Part shown: positions 35,290-44,345 of the stretch, one piece after another | Layout: every line of letters starts with the position of its first letter | Position numbering within the stretch: position 1 is the first letter of the stretch | NCBI RefSeq assembly: GCF_000255455.1 | Contig: NZ_JH621249.1 | Coordinates: forward strand, 31,738 to 95,737 | Length of the DNA stretch: 64,000 nt | Direction of reading: 5' to 3' | From: Aquimarina agarilytica ZC1 | GTDB taxonomy: Bacteria > Bacteroidota > Bacteroidia > Flavobacteriales > Flavobacteriaceae | Notes under the pieces: generated by a model | Database searches by the model: none | Told to the model about the DNA's origin: nothing | The model's input: only the letters and a program-made list of their open reading frames with translations | Program-made: the position numbers and the translations under genes

Positions 35290-38169
35290 ATGAAAAAATT
35301 ACTCTTATCTGTGGGGATGTTACTCACTTACCTTTCTACTTTTTCACAAGGATTGGAAGCTACTGCTAAAAACAAGATGGAAGAGCTGAAAGCATTAATA
35401 ACCCAAGCAAATTCACAAGGGATTAATACTCGAAAAGAAGAAATGAGCATTCGTGTAGCTGAGGTGTATTTATTTTATGCTAATTGGGATGAGAAAAATT
35501 TAAAGGAGGTAGAAGCTGATTTTGAAGGACAGTTACCTGTAATTCCTTTAGACAGAAATGCGAATCAATTTGCTAAAGATATTCCTGATTATCAACGAAA
35601 CGAAGTTATAGCGATGCTAGATGAGCGCATAGTAGTTTTAGGCGATCTTATTAATAACAAAGGAAAAAGACCCGAGTCAACTGCAATTATATGGGATCAA
35701 TTAGCTATTCAAGGAAATCGTATTGTTCAAAACGGAAAGCCAATTTTTGGTAATGAGTGGACATTTAAACCAAATAAAGCAGGAAATTTAAATTTAACAG
35801 CATATTTTGGTAACCTAGGAGGCTATTTTTATGATCTACATCTTTTAGAAGAAAAACCCGATGGAAGTATTGAATTAAATAATGGACAAAAAAATGCCTT
35901 AAAAAATTTGAAAACAGGTACGTTTGGAGCTCCTTTTTTAGGAGGGAATAGGTTAGCTCCATTTATTACCCAAAAGTATCCAGATATCACAGATGGACAT
36001 GCTGAATTTACCGGGTATGATATTGATCATCCGCAAACAAAACCATTATTAAAAGCTTTATTCGAAGGTTATGTACCTACATTTAAAGGGAAGAACATGA
36101 GCAAATTGGGGTATTTATTGGCAAATGAGCCACATTGGAATACTGCAGGAAGTTGGGATATTGTTGAAATAACAAAATACACTCATGCTAAATTTGTGAC
36201 CTGGTTGCAAAAAAAGCATGGGAATATTGCTACTCTAAATAATTTATGGAATACATCATTTGCAAATTTTAAGGACGCTTCAAATAGTGTTACAACTCCA
36301 GTACCATCAAATATTCAAGGGAATCCAAAGTGGTATGATTTTATGCGCTTTAATCAAGAAAGAGTGATCGAGTATTTTAAGTTTATGAATGATGAGATTA
36401 AACGACTAGATAATGAAGCTAAAACACATATTAAATTAATACCATTTCAATGGAGTAATGATGACCGAGGGAGTGGTTTGGATTTTGAAGCATTAATGGA
36501 AATGTCCGATGTGATAGGACATGATGCCCACATGGATGGTTCCAGAAGATTTGGTGAAAAACCATGGCAAAAGCGTTATAAGCTTGATTGGACACATTTA
36601 ACCATGGCGTTTGATTTTTTCCATTCAATTAAGCCTAATGCTATAAATTATAATTCAGAAGCTCATATGTTATTTAATGTGCGTTTTCGCGAAGCTTTCC
36701 TAAGGCCAGAATATGCAAGAGCTTCTCAATGGTTAGCCACTATGCATGGGTTGGATATGACTACAAATTGGGTGTGGACAAGGAGAGAAGATGGTTCGTA
36801 CAGAAAAGGGACTAGAAATGCAACTACGGTAGGACAACAACCCAGAGTATTATTTGAGGTACATTCCACTATGATGGATATAAATAGTTACGGACAGGAA
36901 ATTACTGAATTGCAGGAAGTAGAAAATCCAGTACGTATTTTTTATTCCGAAACATCAGCTATAAACAAACCTAATCATATGACTAATTTGAAGGATTTTT
37001 ATGAAAGTCTTTATTTTGAAGGGTATCGATTGGGATTTGTGACTAAAAATATTATTGAAAAACAAAATCATAATAACTGGGAGTTTATTGTAGTAAAAGA
37101 TACCGAGTTTGTACTGGAAAGTGAATTAGATGCTTTACAGGATTATTTGAATAATGGAGGGACTATTTTGTTAGATAATGTGAGTCTTAAAAAAAATGAA
37201 TATGGACAAAATCATTCAAAATCACTTACCGCTGGAGCTGGAACTATTATTCCTATTAGTACGGCAAATGTTAAACAATCAATATTAACGCAAGCAGAAT
37301 CAAAAGGCCATAAGCCTTTAATAAAAGTTACAGAAGTTAATAAGCAAGCGGTAAACTTCAAAGGAGTCGCACAACATTCTGTACGAACAACAACGGGTAA
37401 AAATGTGATATCATTAGTTAATTTAGGGGTAACAACAGCTACATTAAATTTAGCAATGAACGGAATTGAAGGTGATGATCTGGTTATTTATGATTTGTTA
37501 AAGGGCATAACTATTAAAAATGGTTTCGAATTAGCGCCAGAAAATGTTCTTTTTTTAGAGGTAAGTAACTCCAATCCTGAAAGCCTTGAATTAAATGCTT
37601 CCGCAGATTGTATTAAACCTTCGGGAGCGGGAAGTATCAAGTTAGATTATAAAACTAATACAACGAGAGATATCAATATTGATATTCAAGATTTATTGGA
37701 TTTTAAAATTGTAGGTAAGGCTAAACAAACTGTAAATGGTGAGGATAGCGTAGTAATTAATTTTGACGCGAATGAAACTTTACGTGTAGGTGAAGAGTAC
37801 CGATTAAATATTTATATGACCGAAGAAGGGAAAGGTTTTGCATCGACAGTCACAGATATTAAAAACGGAGTAAAAGTTACGGTTGAGACAGATTGCGTAA
37901 ATACATTGAGTGCTAATGATTTCGAATTAACTATTGGAAAAGTTAATATATACCCAAACCCTTTTACAGATGTATTAACCATTGATGTGCCTAAAAAGAA
38001 ATTGACATATCAAATTTTTGATTTGAAAGGTCAACGTTTTGAGGAAGGAGTGTTAAATGAAGAACAAACAAAGGTGAATCTGGAAAACTTAGCCCCTGGG
38101 GTTTATTTTATAGCATTAAAACAAAAAGAGACTTCTCTTGAAAAAGTAATTAAAATTGTAAAACAGTAA
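35290..38169 (+). CDS. Secreted GH-A clan glycosidase (GH42/agarase-like) with T9SS sorting domain
   Basis: ATG 35290 gives 959 residues with a signal peptide (MKKLLLSVGMLLTYLSTFSQ); the earlier open frame from 35227 lacks one. The central (beta/alpha)8 region has GYLLANEPHWNTAGSWD, whose NEP Glu is a good acid/base candidate, and INYNSEAHMLF with a candidate nucleophile Glu. A Rossmann-like segment near FIVVKDTEFVLESELDALQ resembles the trimerisation domain of GH42 beta-galactosidases. The C-terminal 75 residues (IYPNPFTDVLTID to KVIKIVKQ) form a type A T9SS domain. Beta-galactosidase or agar/porphyran oligosaccharide activity is plausible; the exact family needs a search. It is a single gene, not in a polysaccharide-utilisation locus. 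Confidence 0.65.
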   Translation: MKKLLLSVGMLLTYLSTFSQGLEATAKNKMEELKALITQANSQGINTRKEEMSIRVAEVYLFYANWDEKNLKEVEADFEGQLPVIPLDRNANQFAKDIPDYQRNEVIAMLDERIVVLGDLINNKGKRPESTAIIWDQLAIQGNRIVQNGKPIFGNEWTFKPNKAGNLNLTAYFGNLGGYFYDLHLLEEKPDGSIELNNGQKNALKNLKTGTFGAPFLGGNRLAPFITQKYPDITDGHAEFTGYDIDHPQTKPLLKALFEGYVPTFKGKNMSKLGYLLANEPHWNTAGSWDIVEITKYTHAKFVTWLQKKHGNIATLNNLWNTSFANFKDASNSVTTPVPSNIQGNPKWYDFMRFNQERVIEYFKFMNDEIKRLDNEAKTHIKLIPFQWSNDDRGSGLDFEALMEMSDVIGHDAHMDGSRRFGEKPWQKRYKLDWTHLTMAFDFFHSIKPNAINYNSEAHMLFNVRFREAFLRPEYARASQWLATMHGLDMTTNWVWTRREDGSYRKGTRNATTVGQQPRVLFEVHSTMMDINSYGQEITELQEVENPVRIFYSETSAINKPNHMTNLKDFYESLYFEGYRLGFVTKNIIEKQNHNNWEFIVVKDTEFVLESELDALQDYLNNGGTILLDNVSLKKNEYGQNHSKSLTAGAGTIIPISTANVKQSILTQAESKGHKPLIKVTEVNKQAVNFKGVAQHSVRTTTGKNVISLVNLGVTTATLNLAMNGIEGDDLVIYDLLKGITIKNGFELAPENVLFLEVSNSNPESLELNASADCIKPSGAGSIKLDYKTNTTRDINIDIQDLLDFKIVGKAKQTVNGEDSVVINFDANETLRVGEEYRLNIYMTEEGKGFASTVTDIKNGVKVTVETDCVNTLSANDFELTIGKVNIYPNPFTDVLTIDVPKKKLTYQIFDLKGQRFEEGVLNEEQTKVNLENLAPGVYFIALKQKETSLEKVIKIVKQ

Positions 38170-38277
38170 CCAAAAATAATAGTGTATTCCATTTAAAAAA
38201 CCTTGCCAGCTACCGGTAATGTAGAAGGAAACACACTTTATATTGTAAACTATTAATAAGCAACTTTTAAAGCGATA

Positions 38278-38311
38278 AATGCCATGTATTTCAATTAAAA
38301 TACATGGCATT
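38278..38311 (+). terminator. Terminator after the GH-A glycosidase gene
   Basis: A 14-bp perfect stem AATGCCATGTATTT (38278-38291) pairs with 38298-38311, with a 6-base loop. It lies 108 bases past the stop. Confidence 0.75.
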
Positions 38312-38333
38312 CTTATATTACTAAATCGTATTA
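38309..38333. repeat. Partial copy 3 of the ~30-bp dyad motif
   Basis: ATTCTTATATTACTAAATCG followed by TATTA shares the core and right half with 5841-5871 and 44969-44996. The left ATACG half is replaced by the terminator stem. Confidence 0.35.
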
Positions 38334-38411
38334 CAAAAACTTTAACACTACTTTTTGTCGATTAAGGGATGTTTTAACAATTGAAAATCAAATTATTGTA
38401 TAATTTTAGGT

Positions 38412-38609
38412 ATGCAAATTTATAATTTCAAAAATAGCAAACAATTAATGAGTCGTTATAAAGAACTCATGGAAGAAGCATATAATCTTAAACAGACAGA
38501 TGCAGCCCTAAGTGATTATGACTATTTTGAAGCTATAAAAATTCGCAGGTGTTTGGAACTCCAATACCGATTACGTTTTAAAAAACCTTCTTTGGATTTA
38601 TTAGATTAA
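38412..38609 (+). CDS. Small conserved-type helical protein (Lacal_2735-like)
   Basis: This is a 65-residue, charged, helical protein. The stretch LMSRYKELMEEAYNLKQTDAALSDYDYFEA is reminiscent of the Lacal_2735 family of small flavobacterial proteins (resemblance from memory, pattern YKKLMEEAYxLSxxxR). There is no signal or membrane segment. It converges with pyrF and overlaps its 3' end by 4 bases, so both genes share termination space. The function of the family is unknown. Confidence 0.5.
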   Translation: MQIYNFKNSKQLMSRYKELMEEAYNLKQTDAALSDYDYFEAIKIRRCLELQYRLRFKKPSLDLLD

Positions 38610-39415
38610 AGGTAGGTTGCCATTTCTTGTTGCAATTTTTCAGCAGCTTTAGCTGCTTGGGAAGCAAAATCATTATCATTTGATGCATAAATAATTCCTC
38701 GAGACGAATTAACAAGTAACCCCACTTGATCATTTAATCCATATTTACATACATCAGCCAAACTTCCGCCTTGAGCGCCAACACCAGGGACTAATAAAAA
38801 GTTATTAGGAATTATTTTTCTAATTTCAGCAAAATATTCGGCCTTAGTAGCACCTACCACATACATTAAATTTTGAGCATTTTCCCAATTTTTTGAAGTT
38901 TCTAAAACATGTTTATAAAGTTCTACATCATTAATTTTTTGAGTTTGAAAGTCAAAAGCACCTTTGTTTGATGTAAGTGCTAGCATAATGGTGTGTTTAT
39001 CTTTAAATGCTAAAAAAGGTTCAACCGAATCTTTACCCATATAAGGAGCTACAGTAACAGAATCAAATGATAAGTCATTAAAAAAAGCTTTAGCATACAT
39101 GGTTGAAGTATTACCGATATCGCCGCGTTTGGCATCGGCAATGGTATAAATTTCGGGGTGTACAGCGTTTAAATATTCAATTGTTTTTTGAAGGGATTTC
39201 CATCCTTTCATACCATAAGCTTCGTAAAATGCGGTATTTGGTTTATAACTAACAGCAAAGTGGTGTGTGGCATCAATAATCGCTTTATTAAATGCAAAAA
39301 TAGGATCTGGATCTCCTAATAAATATGGAGGAATTTTGTCTAAATCGACATCTAATCCTATACATAAAAATGATTTTTTCCTTTTAATTTCTGCAATTAG
39401 CGATGCTGTTGTCAT
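38606..39415 (-). CDS. pyrF: Orotidine 5'-phosphate decarboxylase
   Basis: The enzyme decarboxylates OMP to UMP, the last step of pyrimidine synthesis. It has 269 residues, the type 2 (longer) form. LCIGLDVDLDKIPPYL and KPNTAFYEAYG open the barrel, the catalytic Lys-Asp network is in IADAKRGDIGNTS, and the phosphate-binding end reads LLVPGVGAQGG and VNSSRGIIYAS. It is monocistronic, with a -7 element at 39436-39443. Nothing is missing from the active site. Confidence 0.92.
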   Translation of the reverse strand: MTTASLIAEIKRKKSFLCIGLDVDLDKIPPYLLGDPDPIFAFNKAIIDATHHFAVSYKPNTAFYEAYGMKGWKSLQKTIEYLNAVHPEIYTIADAKRGDIGNTSTMYAKAFFNDLSFDSVTVAPYMGKDSVEPFLAFKDKHTIMLALTSNKGAFDFQTQKINDVELYKHVLETSKNWENAQNLMYVVGATKAEYFAEIRKIIPNNFLLVPGVGAQGGSLADVCKYGLNDQVGLLVNSSRGIIYASNDNDFASQAAKAAEKLQQEMATYL

Positions 39416-39435
39416 AGTTTATTTTTATTTGTTTG

Positions 39436-39443
39436 CAAAGATA
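39436..39443 (-). promoter_or_regulatory. -7 element of pyrF
   Basis: CAAAGATA on the plus strand reads TATCTTTG on the minus strand, a perfect TAnnTTTG, 21 bases before the pyrF start codon. Confidence 0.5.
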
Positions 39444-39540
39444 GTTTCTTTTAAGCGTTGCTTAAAATCCTTTTTTTATTCTGTAATTAGTTCTTAATAA
39501 AGCAGACTATTTTACTAAAGTTAATCATAATAAAGGGAAT

Positions 39541-40209
39541 ATGCCACTTCAAAAACTTAACAGGAATAGTATAGAGACCGGAGGTTTCCATGGAATACAG
39601 CAAAAAAGATTAATAGTACACCCCAAATATGGTCCAGGAATGGGGGTAAGACTTGGTACTTGGCCGGGAATAGGTAATTTAATTTATTTAGCAGATTCAT
39701 GGTTTGGAACGGGTATTGCCACCGGAATGCATCCACATAAATTTATTGACGTATTAACTTTTGTAGTGGAAGGGGAGTTAAGCCATGAAGGCTCTTTAGA
39801 ACATGGAGTGAATTTGAAGGCCTTGGATTTTCAGGTACAAAAATCAGGAAAAGAGGGCTTTGCTCATAACGAAGTAAATAAAGGAACTTTAACAACCAGA
39901 ATGTTACAATTATGGTTGATTCCTGAAAAAGAAGAAGCAACAGCAAGTTTTAGAGTGCGTGTAGCCGAAAAGGGCAAAATAACTAAGGTTTATGGTAATG
40001 AAGATGGGAATTCAACACAAATAGAAGTGGGGCATTTACTTCATGAACAATCTTATGTTAGCCCTAAAAACAGCTTGATTTATGTAGCTTCTGGAGCTAT
40101 TGAAGTGGAAGGAGAGTTAATTGGAGAGGGCGTGTTGTTTGAAGCTAATAGGAGTAAAATAGTAAGTTTAAAGGATAGTATATTTATTATAGCTTACAAT
40201 GTGACTTAA
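39541..40209 (+). CDS. Pirin-family cupin protein
   Basis: This is a 222-residue bicupin of the pirin family. The metal-binding N-terminal domain shows MHPHKFIDVLTFVVEGELSHEG, matching the HPHxGFExVTYxLxGExxHxDS pattern (two His in HPH, plus His and Glu further on). The C-terminal domain ends with the SLIYVASGAIEVEGELIGEGVL cupin strand set. Some pirins have quercetinase activity, others bind regulators; the role here is open. It is monocistronic and starts 125 bases from pyrF, divergently oriented. There is no signal peptide. Confidence 0.85.
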   Translation: MPLQKLNRNSIETGGFHGIQQKRLIVHPKYGPGMGVRLGTWPGIGNLIYLADSWFGTGIATGMHPHKFIDVLTFVVEGELSHEGSLEHGVNLKALDFQVQKSGKEGFAHNEVNKGTLTTRMLQLWLIPEKEEATASFRVRVAEKGKITKVYGNEDGNSTQIEVGHLLHEQSYVSPKNSLIYVASGAIEVEGELIGEGVLFEANRSKIVSLKDSIFIIAYNVT

Positions 40210-40395
40210 AGAGAATAAATGCTTTTAGCTTCTAAAAATAGGACAAAGAGCTCTTGGCAGTTAGCTTTTAGCTCTTGACTTTTTATATATTTATTAAATA
40301 GCTAATAGCAAAAATGGATGTTTAAAAAGATGGTGACTTTCAGTCATAACCAAAACTAAGGTACTTTCAGTCCATAGTGGTTCATTAATTTAGTT

Positions 40396-40570
40396 AAAAA
40401 CCCAGATTATGCATTAAAAAATCTATTTCATCTATGATCTAATGTAAATACTAACCTAAATTATATTTTTTTAATTTCACCATATCGATGCTATGCTAAA
40501 ATTAAGAAAGTACTAGTTTTATTATATATCACAGACTTATAAAGAAGTTTTAACGCGTAATCTGGGTTAA
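40396..40570. repeat. MITE-like element, copy 1 (~175 bp)
   Basis: The ends are inverted repeats: AACCCAGATTATGCATTAAAA on the left (given here in pieces: AACCCAGATTATGC, ATTAAAA) and TTTTAACGCGTAATCTGGGTT on the right. Read on the minus strand, the interior matches the element at 44032-44207 over its whole length, with blocks such as CTGTGATATA, TTAGCATAGCA and AATAGATTTTTTAATGCATAAT. It has no coding capacity. It fills the gap between the pirin and GATase genes; the remainder of 40210-40395 is AT-rich with TTAGCT-type simple repeats. Confidence 0.65.
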
Positions 40571-40591
40571 AGGTTTGAAGAAAAGTTAAAA

Positions 40592-41326
40592 CTAAACAAC
40601 AATACTTTCAGATGCATGTAATTTGATCAAATTTTCAATGAAAAGAGTGAGTATTGAGTTCATTTCTTCAAAATTGTAATTTTCAATTTGATCGGCAGTT
40701 TGCACATAAGTTTTATTTTTTAGTGTTTCAAGTTCTTTTGTGGAATTAAGAATAAGAGTTTTAATAGATTCTGATGTAAATTCTAAGTGACATTGAAATC
40801 CATAGACAAATTCGCCATATTTTATAATTTGATTAGGACAACCTTTGCTGTAGGCTATTACCTCAGAAGTATCAGTAAGATTAGCCATATCCCCATGCCA
40901 ATGCCCCACATTTAGTGTGTTAGGTAAATGACTAAACAATTTATTTTTTTTTCCAGATTCAGTTTTGCATATTTCAAAAATTCCTATTTCAGTATTTGGA
41001 CTAGATAATACTGGTGCTCCTAGACTTTGACCTATCATTTGTGCACCTAAGCATATACCGATAACAATTTTATTTTCATCAATACATTTTTTTATCAATG
41101 CCATTTCCGCTTTTGAATCAAAATATGGACAGTCTTGTATGGTAGTATTAGGGCTTTGTGGTCCTCCCATAACAACAAGCATGTCTAGTTCGTCTGTCGT
41201 ATTAGGTAATTTATCACCTTTGTATAACTTTGAATATAAAACTTTATAACCTTTACTTATTGCCCATGATTCTAAAATCCCCGGCCCTTCAAAATATTCG
41301 TGTATTATAAAATGAATAGTTATCAT
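40592..41326 (-). CDS. Type 1 glutamine amidotransferase-like protein
   Basis: This is a 244-residue class I GATase domain, standing alone. The catalytic triad is visible: Cys92 in IGICLGAQMIGQ (nucleophile elbow), and His180 and Glu182 in YGFQCHLEFTSE. VVMGGPQSPN is the oxyanion strand. Free-standing relatives of the GMP-synthase amidotransferase domain often hydrolyse gamma-glutamyl bonds or supply ammonia to a partner. The neighbours are a protein of unknown family (25 bases upstream) and an AurF-like oxygenase. The three could form a short leftward operon, in which case a biosynthetic use is possible (inference). Confidence 0.75.
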   Translation of the reverse strand: MITIHFIIHEYFEGPGILESWAISKGYKVLYSKLYKGDKLPNTTDELDMLVVMGGPQSPNTTIQDCPYFDSKAEMALIKKCIDENKIVIGICLGAQMIGQSLGAPVLSSPNTEIGIFEICKTESGKKNKLFSHLPNTLNVGHWHGDMANLTDTSEVIAYSKGCPNQIIKYGEFVYGFQCHLEFTSESIKTLILNSTKELETLKNKTYVQTADQIENYNFEEMNSILTLFIENLIKLHASESIVV

Positions 41327-41351
41327 TTGTTTTTATTTTAATTAATAAGAA

Positions 41352-42617
41352 TTAAGAAGCTTTATTAGAGTTGTAGTTGAATAATTCAATATTAACTTTT
41401 TCATTTTGGATTGACGCGTTATGTTCAATAAGGCTATTACAATAAATATTATCAATGTAATTTACAAGATCTTTTTTGTTGCTAAATTCATCGCCAATCA
41501 ATTCATATATATTCCAAAATCTTTTTTCAAATTCATTGTAAATTAAAGGGGTGCAAACAACTATGTTAAAAGATTTAATGGAAGGTGAATTGATTGATAA
41601 TGTAGGTTTTAAGCAAACTTTAGAATTTTTTAATTCAAAATTAAAATCTAAAGATTCTGTAGTTACCAAAAATTTATAATTGTTATATTTTAATAGTGTT
41701 TTTAAGTTGAAAATCTGTTCTTGTAATTCTTTTTTTGTTAGTGATAAGCCTAAATACTTTGGATTTTTAATATAATTTTCTAATGATACTTGATCAACAA
41801 TTTGATAATGATTATAATTGTTTATATGACTCTCCCAGTTGTTGATTAATTTGGATCTATTTTTGAAAACCTTTTCAATTTGAAGTTTAGTTGCTTTTTT
41901 TGATTTATAATAGCGTTCTATAAAAGACTTTGGAATAGTAATTAAAGGAAGATGTGAATTTACAGCAAAAATATCGCCTTTATAAAGTTCGTAAGTATCA
42001 CTATAAAAAGTAGTTTCTAAATTTTTATTCTGTAATGAAATTGTTTTTATTTTTTTACTTTTTATATATGGAGTCCACTCATAATTATTTGTAATCCCTA
42101 ATTGAGCAAAAAAAGGTTTTTGATTATCAATTATTATTGATGCAAGCCAATTGGAATCTATATATAAGACTTTATTATCTTTACTAATATCATTATTATC
42201 TTGTATATCGTTAGCTTGATTAGATAGTAGTATGGCAAAATCCAAATTGTAATTTTCAATATGCTTTTTAAGCGAATAATTCAAATTGTTTTCATTTAGT
42301 GTGGAAGTACAAATGACACCTATTTTTGTGTTTATAGGTTTTAAAAGAGTGAAATGAGCATTATTATTATCTTCAAATATTAAATTATCAACAGCAAGTC
42401 TATTGTTGATTTCGGAAACTATAGTTAACCAGTGAAAAAAAGTTTTTATAATTTCATTAGCATCTTTTTTGTATAATGTAATCAAATGTTTTTCTCCTAA
42501 TTTTGGCGTAGCAATTAATGACAAAATTATTTCTTTGAGATTTTTTGAAGTTTCTGTGTTCATAGTGTTTGTTGTTAGAGTTGTTAGTGTTTTATTATCA
42601 TTCCATAATTGTGTCAT
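41352..42617 (-). CDS. Protein of unknown family between the GATase and the AurF-like oxygenase
   Basis: This is a 421-residue protein I do not recognise. It has no signal peptide and no long membrane segment, and is rich in Asn, Lys and Ile. The start may be ATG 42617 (MTQLWND) or ATG 42563 (MNTETSKNLKE), the latter skipping a Thr-rich stretch. Visible segments are IGVICTSTLNENNL, DFAILLSNQANDI, LYIDSNWLASIIID and FNIVVCTPLIYNEFEKRFW, which alternate like an alpha/beta fold. It lies 25 bases before the GATase and 70 bases after the oxygenase gene, so the three are probably co-transcribed. No catalytic motif can be claimed. Confidence 0.5.
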   Translation of the reverse strand: MTQLWNDNKTLTTLTTNTMNTETSKNLKEIILSLIATPKLGEKHLITLYKKDANEIIKTFFHWLTIVSEINNRLAVDNLIFEDNNNAHFTLLKPINTKIGVICTSTLNENNLNYSLKKHIENYNLDFAILLSNQANDIQDNNDISKDNKVLYIDSNWLASIIIDNQKPFFAQLGITNNYEWTPYIKSKKIKTISLQNKNLETTFYSDTYELYKGDIFAVNSHLPLITIPKSFIERYYKSKKATKLQIEKVFKNRSKLINNWESHINNYNHYQIVDQVSLENYIKNPKYLGLSLTKKELQEQIFNLKTLLKYNNYKFLVTTESLDFNFELKNSKVCLKPTLSINSPSIKSFNIVVCTPLIYNEFEKRFWNIYELIGDEFSNKKDLVNYIDNIYCNSLIEHNASIQNEKVNIELFNYNSNKAS

Positions 42618-42687
42618 GTACAGAACAATGGCTGAGTTGGGTAGTTTTAATAGTTGAAAATATTTAGTGAAAGTGAAATAAAAGTTG

Positions 42688-43623
42688 TCATACTTTCATT
42701 AACTTATGACTATTAAAAGAATGTTCAATTTCTTCAATTTCAAAAAGATTACATTTTTTTAGCATTCTTTTAGTGGGTAATATTGATTTTCTAACTCCTT
42801 CAATAACATTTTCAGAGCTTAATAAATCATTTATAATTTCAGAAGATTCTTTAACAGTGAAAAACTTTAAAAGTATTTGCTCTAATTCATGAGCATCTGG
42901 ATATAAAAAGGCAAGAATCATTTTTGGTAAAAGAGCTCCAATTTTAGCTTGAAAATCTTTTGGCATTTTGGGCCAAAGAATTTCAAAAAAGTTTTTGAAA
43001 TAGGCATGATGTTTGCCCTCATCAGTTGCATGATCTAATGCAAATTCTCTAATACCTTTTTGCACAGTTTTATCATGAGGTAATCCGGTGAGAGTTCCTG
43101 TTATTAAAGTTTCAGATATAATGACAAAGAAAATCTTAATCATTTGTTCTAATTCCTTAGGCTGGCTCAAAATCAATTCATCTAATTCTTTAATAAATTT
43201 AGGTTCCAACCTCATTGATTTTATATCCGTATGTTCTTCTATTTTTGAAATTAAAGCAAAAGCCATTTCAGCATGAGCCCCTTCATCAACATATATTTTG
43301 AGAGCATCATCTTTCATTTCACTAGAAAGCCATGGTAAAAAAGAAGGCATTCTTATTAAATTACATACCTCGTTTACAGGGCCTAACTCGAGCCAAACCG
43401 TAAATTCTAAATAATTGTAAAGTTCGTAAACAAGTAGTTTTTGTATTTCCTCTTCGGGTAAATTAAATACTTTTGGGTGTTTCAAAAGTATTGATTGTTC
43501 TCTTGAATAAAAATCTAATCCTTTTTCAAAGTCAATTAAAGTTGGATGGTCTTTTATTTTTACTACAGCGGTATCTTGCCATTTTTTAAACCTTGAAATG
43601 TATTCAGTTGTGGGTCTTTTCAT
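42688..43623 (-). CDS. AurF-like diiron N-oxygenase family protein
   Basis: This is a 311-residue all-helical protein. The metal-ligand pattern of the AurF/CmlI family is complete: Glu79 (VWLELG), Glu114 and His117 (DEGAHAEM), Glu171 (ISETLITG), and His198, Glu202 and His205 (LDHATDEGKHH). The spacing ExxH ... HxxxExxH agrees with p-aminobenzoate N-oxygenase. Characterised members turn aryl amines into nitro groups in antibiotic synthesis. The substrate here is unknown. It lies upstream of an unrecognised protein and a GATase-like protein in the same direction. A small natural-product or amine-oxidation pathway is one reading; a housekeeping oxygenase is another. Confidence 0.75.
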   Translation of the reverse strand: MKRPTTEYISRFKKWQDTAVVKIKDHPTLIDFEKGLDFYSREQSILLKHPKVFNLPEEEIQKLLVYELYNYLEFTVWLELGPVNEVCNLIRMPSFLPWLSSEMKDDALKIYVDEGAHAEMAFALISKIEEHTDIKSMRLEPKFIKELDELILSQPKELEQMIKIFFVIISETLITGTLTGLPHDKTVQKGIREFALDHATDEGKHHAYFKNFFEILWPKMPKDFQAKIGALLPKMILAFLYPDAHELEQILLKFFTVKESSEIINDLLSSENVIEGVRKSILPTKRMLKKCNLFEIEEIEHSFNSHKLMKV

Positions 43624-44031
43624 ATTTGAATAATTTTAATATTGAGTATTTAATTTATGTGGTATGGATGTAGACCTTTGGAAATTATAAAGCTTACAGT
43701 ACTTTTTTGTAGGATAGGATCTTTAACTTATATAATATCAAATAATTACAATAAATTAACAGCCTATTAAGTAAGTTTAAGATTTAAAAATAATAGATAA
43801 ATAGTTGTCTTAAAGCTATTTACGATAGTTTTTTGTTATGAATAAGTTTTTGTATAGTGACAGAATTATAAATAATACTTTAAGTATTATTTTGTATTTA
43901 TTTAACATTAATAAAATTAATTTAACTGTTTAATTCGTTGTAATAAAGTTAGTTATCTAACATTTGTAAGATGTTTTAGTCTACTGAAACACAGATGTAT
44001 TTGTGGTTTTGTACAGAAACTAAATTTTGGT
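43624..44031. other. AT-rich intergenic region with an 11-bp-arm dyad
   Basis: No gene is visible. At 43870-43892 AAATAATACTT and AAGTATTATTT form a perfect inverted repeat around a single T, a possible operator. After the MITE-like element (44032-44207), the stretch 44208-44345 is also without genes. Confidence 0.4.
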
Positions 44032-44207
44032 TTAACCCGAATTATGCATTGAAACTTTGTCATGAGGCTGTGATATACAATAAATACTAGTGTTTTCTTA
44101 ATTTCAGCATAGCACCGTTATGGTTAAATTAAAAAATACAGTTTACGATAGTATTTGAAGTAGATCGCAGACGTAATAGATTTTTTAATGCATAATTCGG
44201 GTTTAAC
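44032..44207. repeat. MITE-like element, copy 2 (~175 bp)
   Basis: The ends are TTAACCCGAATTATGCATT (44032-44050) and its near-exact complement (44188-44207, one extra T). The interior is homologous to the minus strand of 40396-40570, so the two copies are in opposite orientation. The internal block TTTCAGCATAGCACCG-type sequence is conserved. No ORF. It separates the thioredoxin-like gene from the oxygenase gene group. Confidence 0.68.
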
Positions 44208-44345
44208 AAGATACCTGTTTAGTATAGTAGTATTTATGGTTACATTATTAGAATTACAGTATAAGTTTGTTTAATACATTCTAATTTAAAATGAAGAACA
44301 CCTTGTTATGCTAGAGTAATGTTTATGCTATGGTTAGCATTCAAA

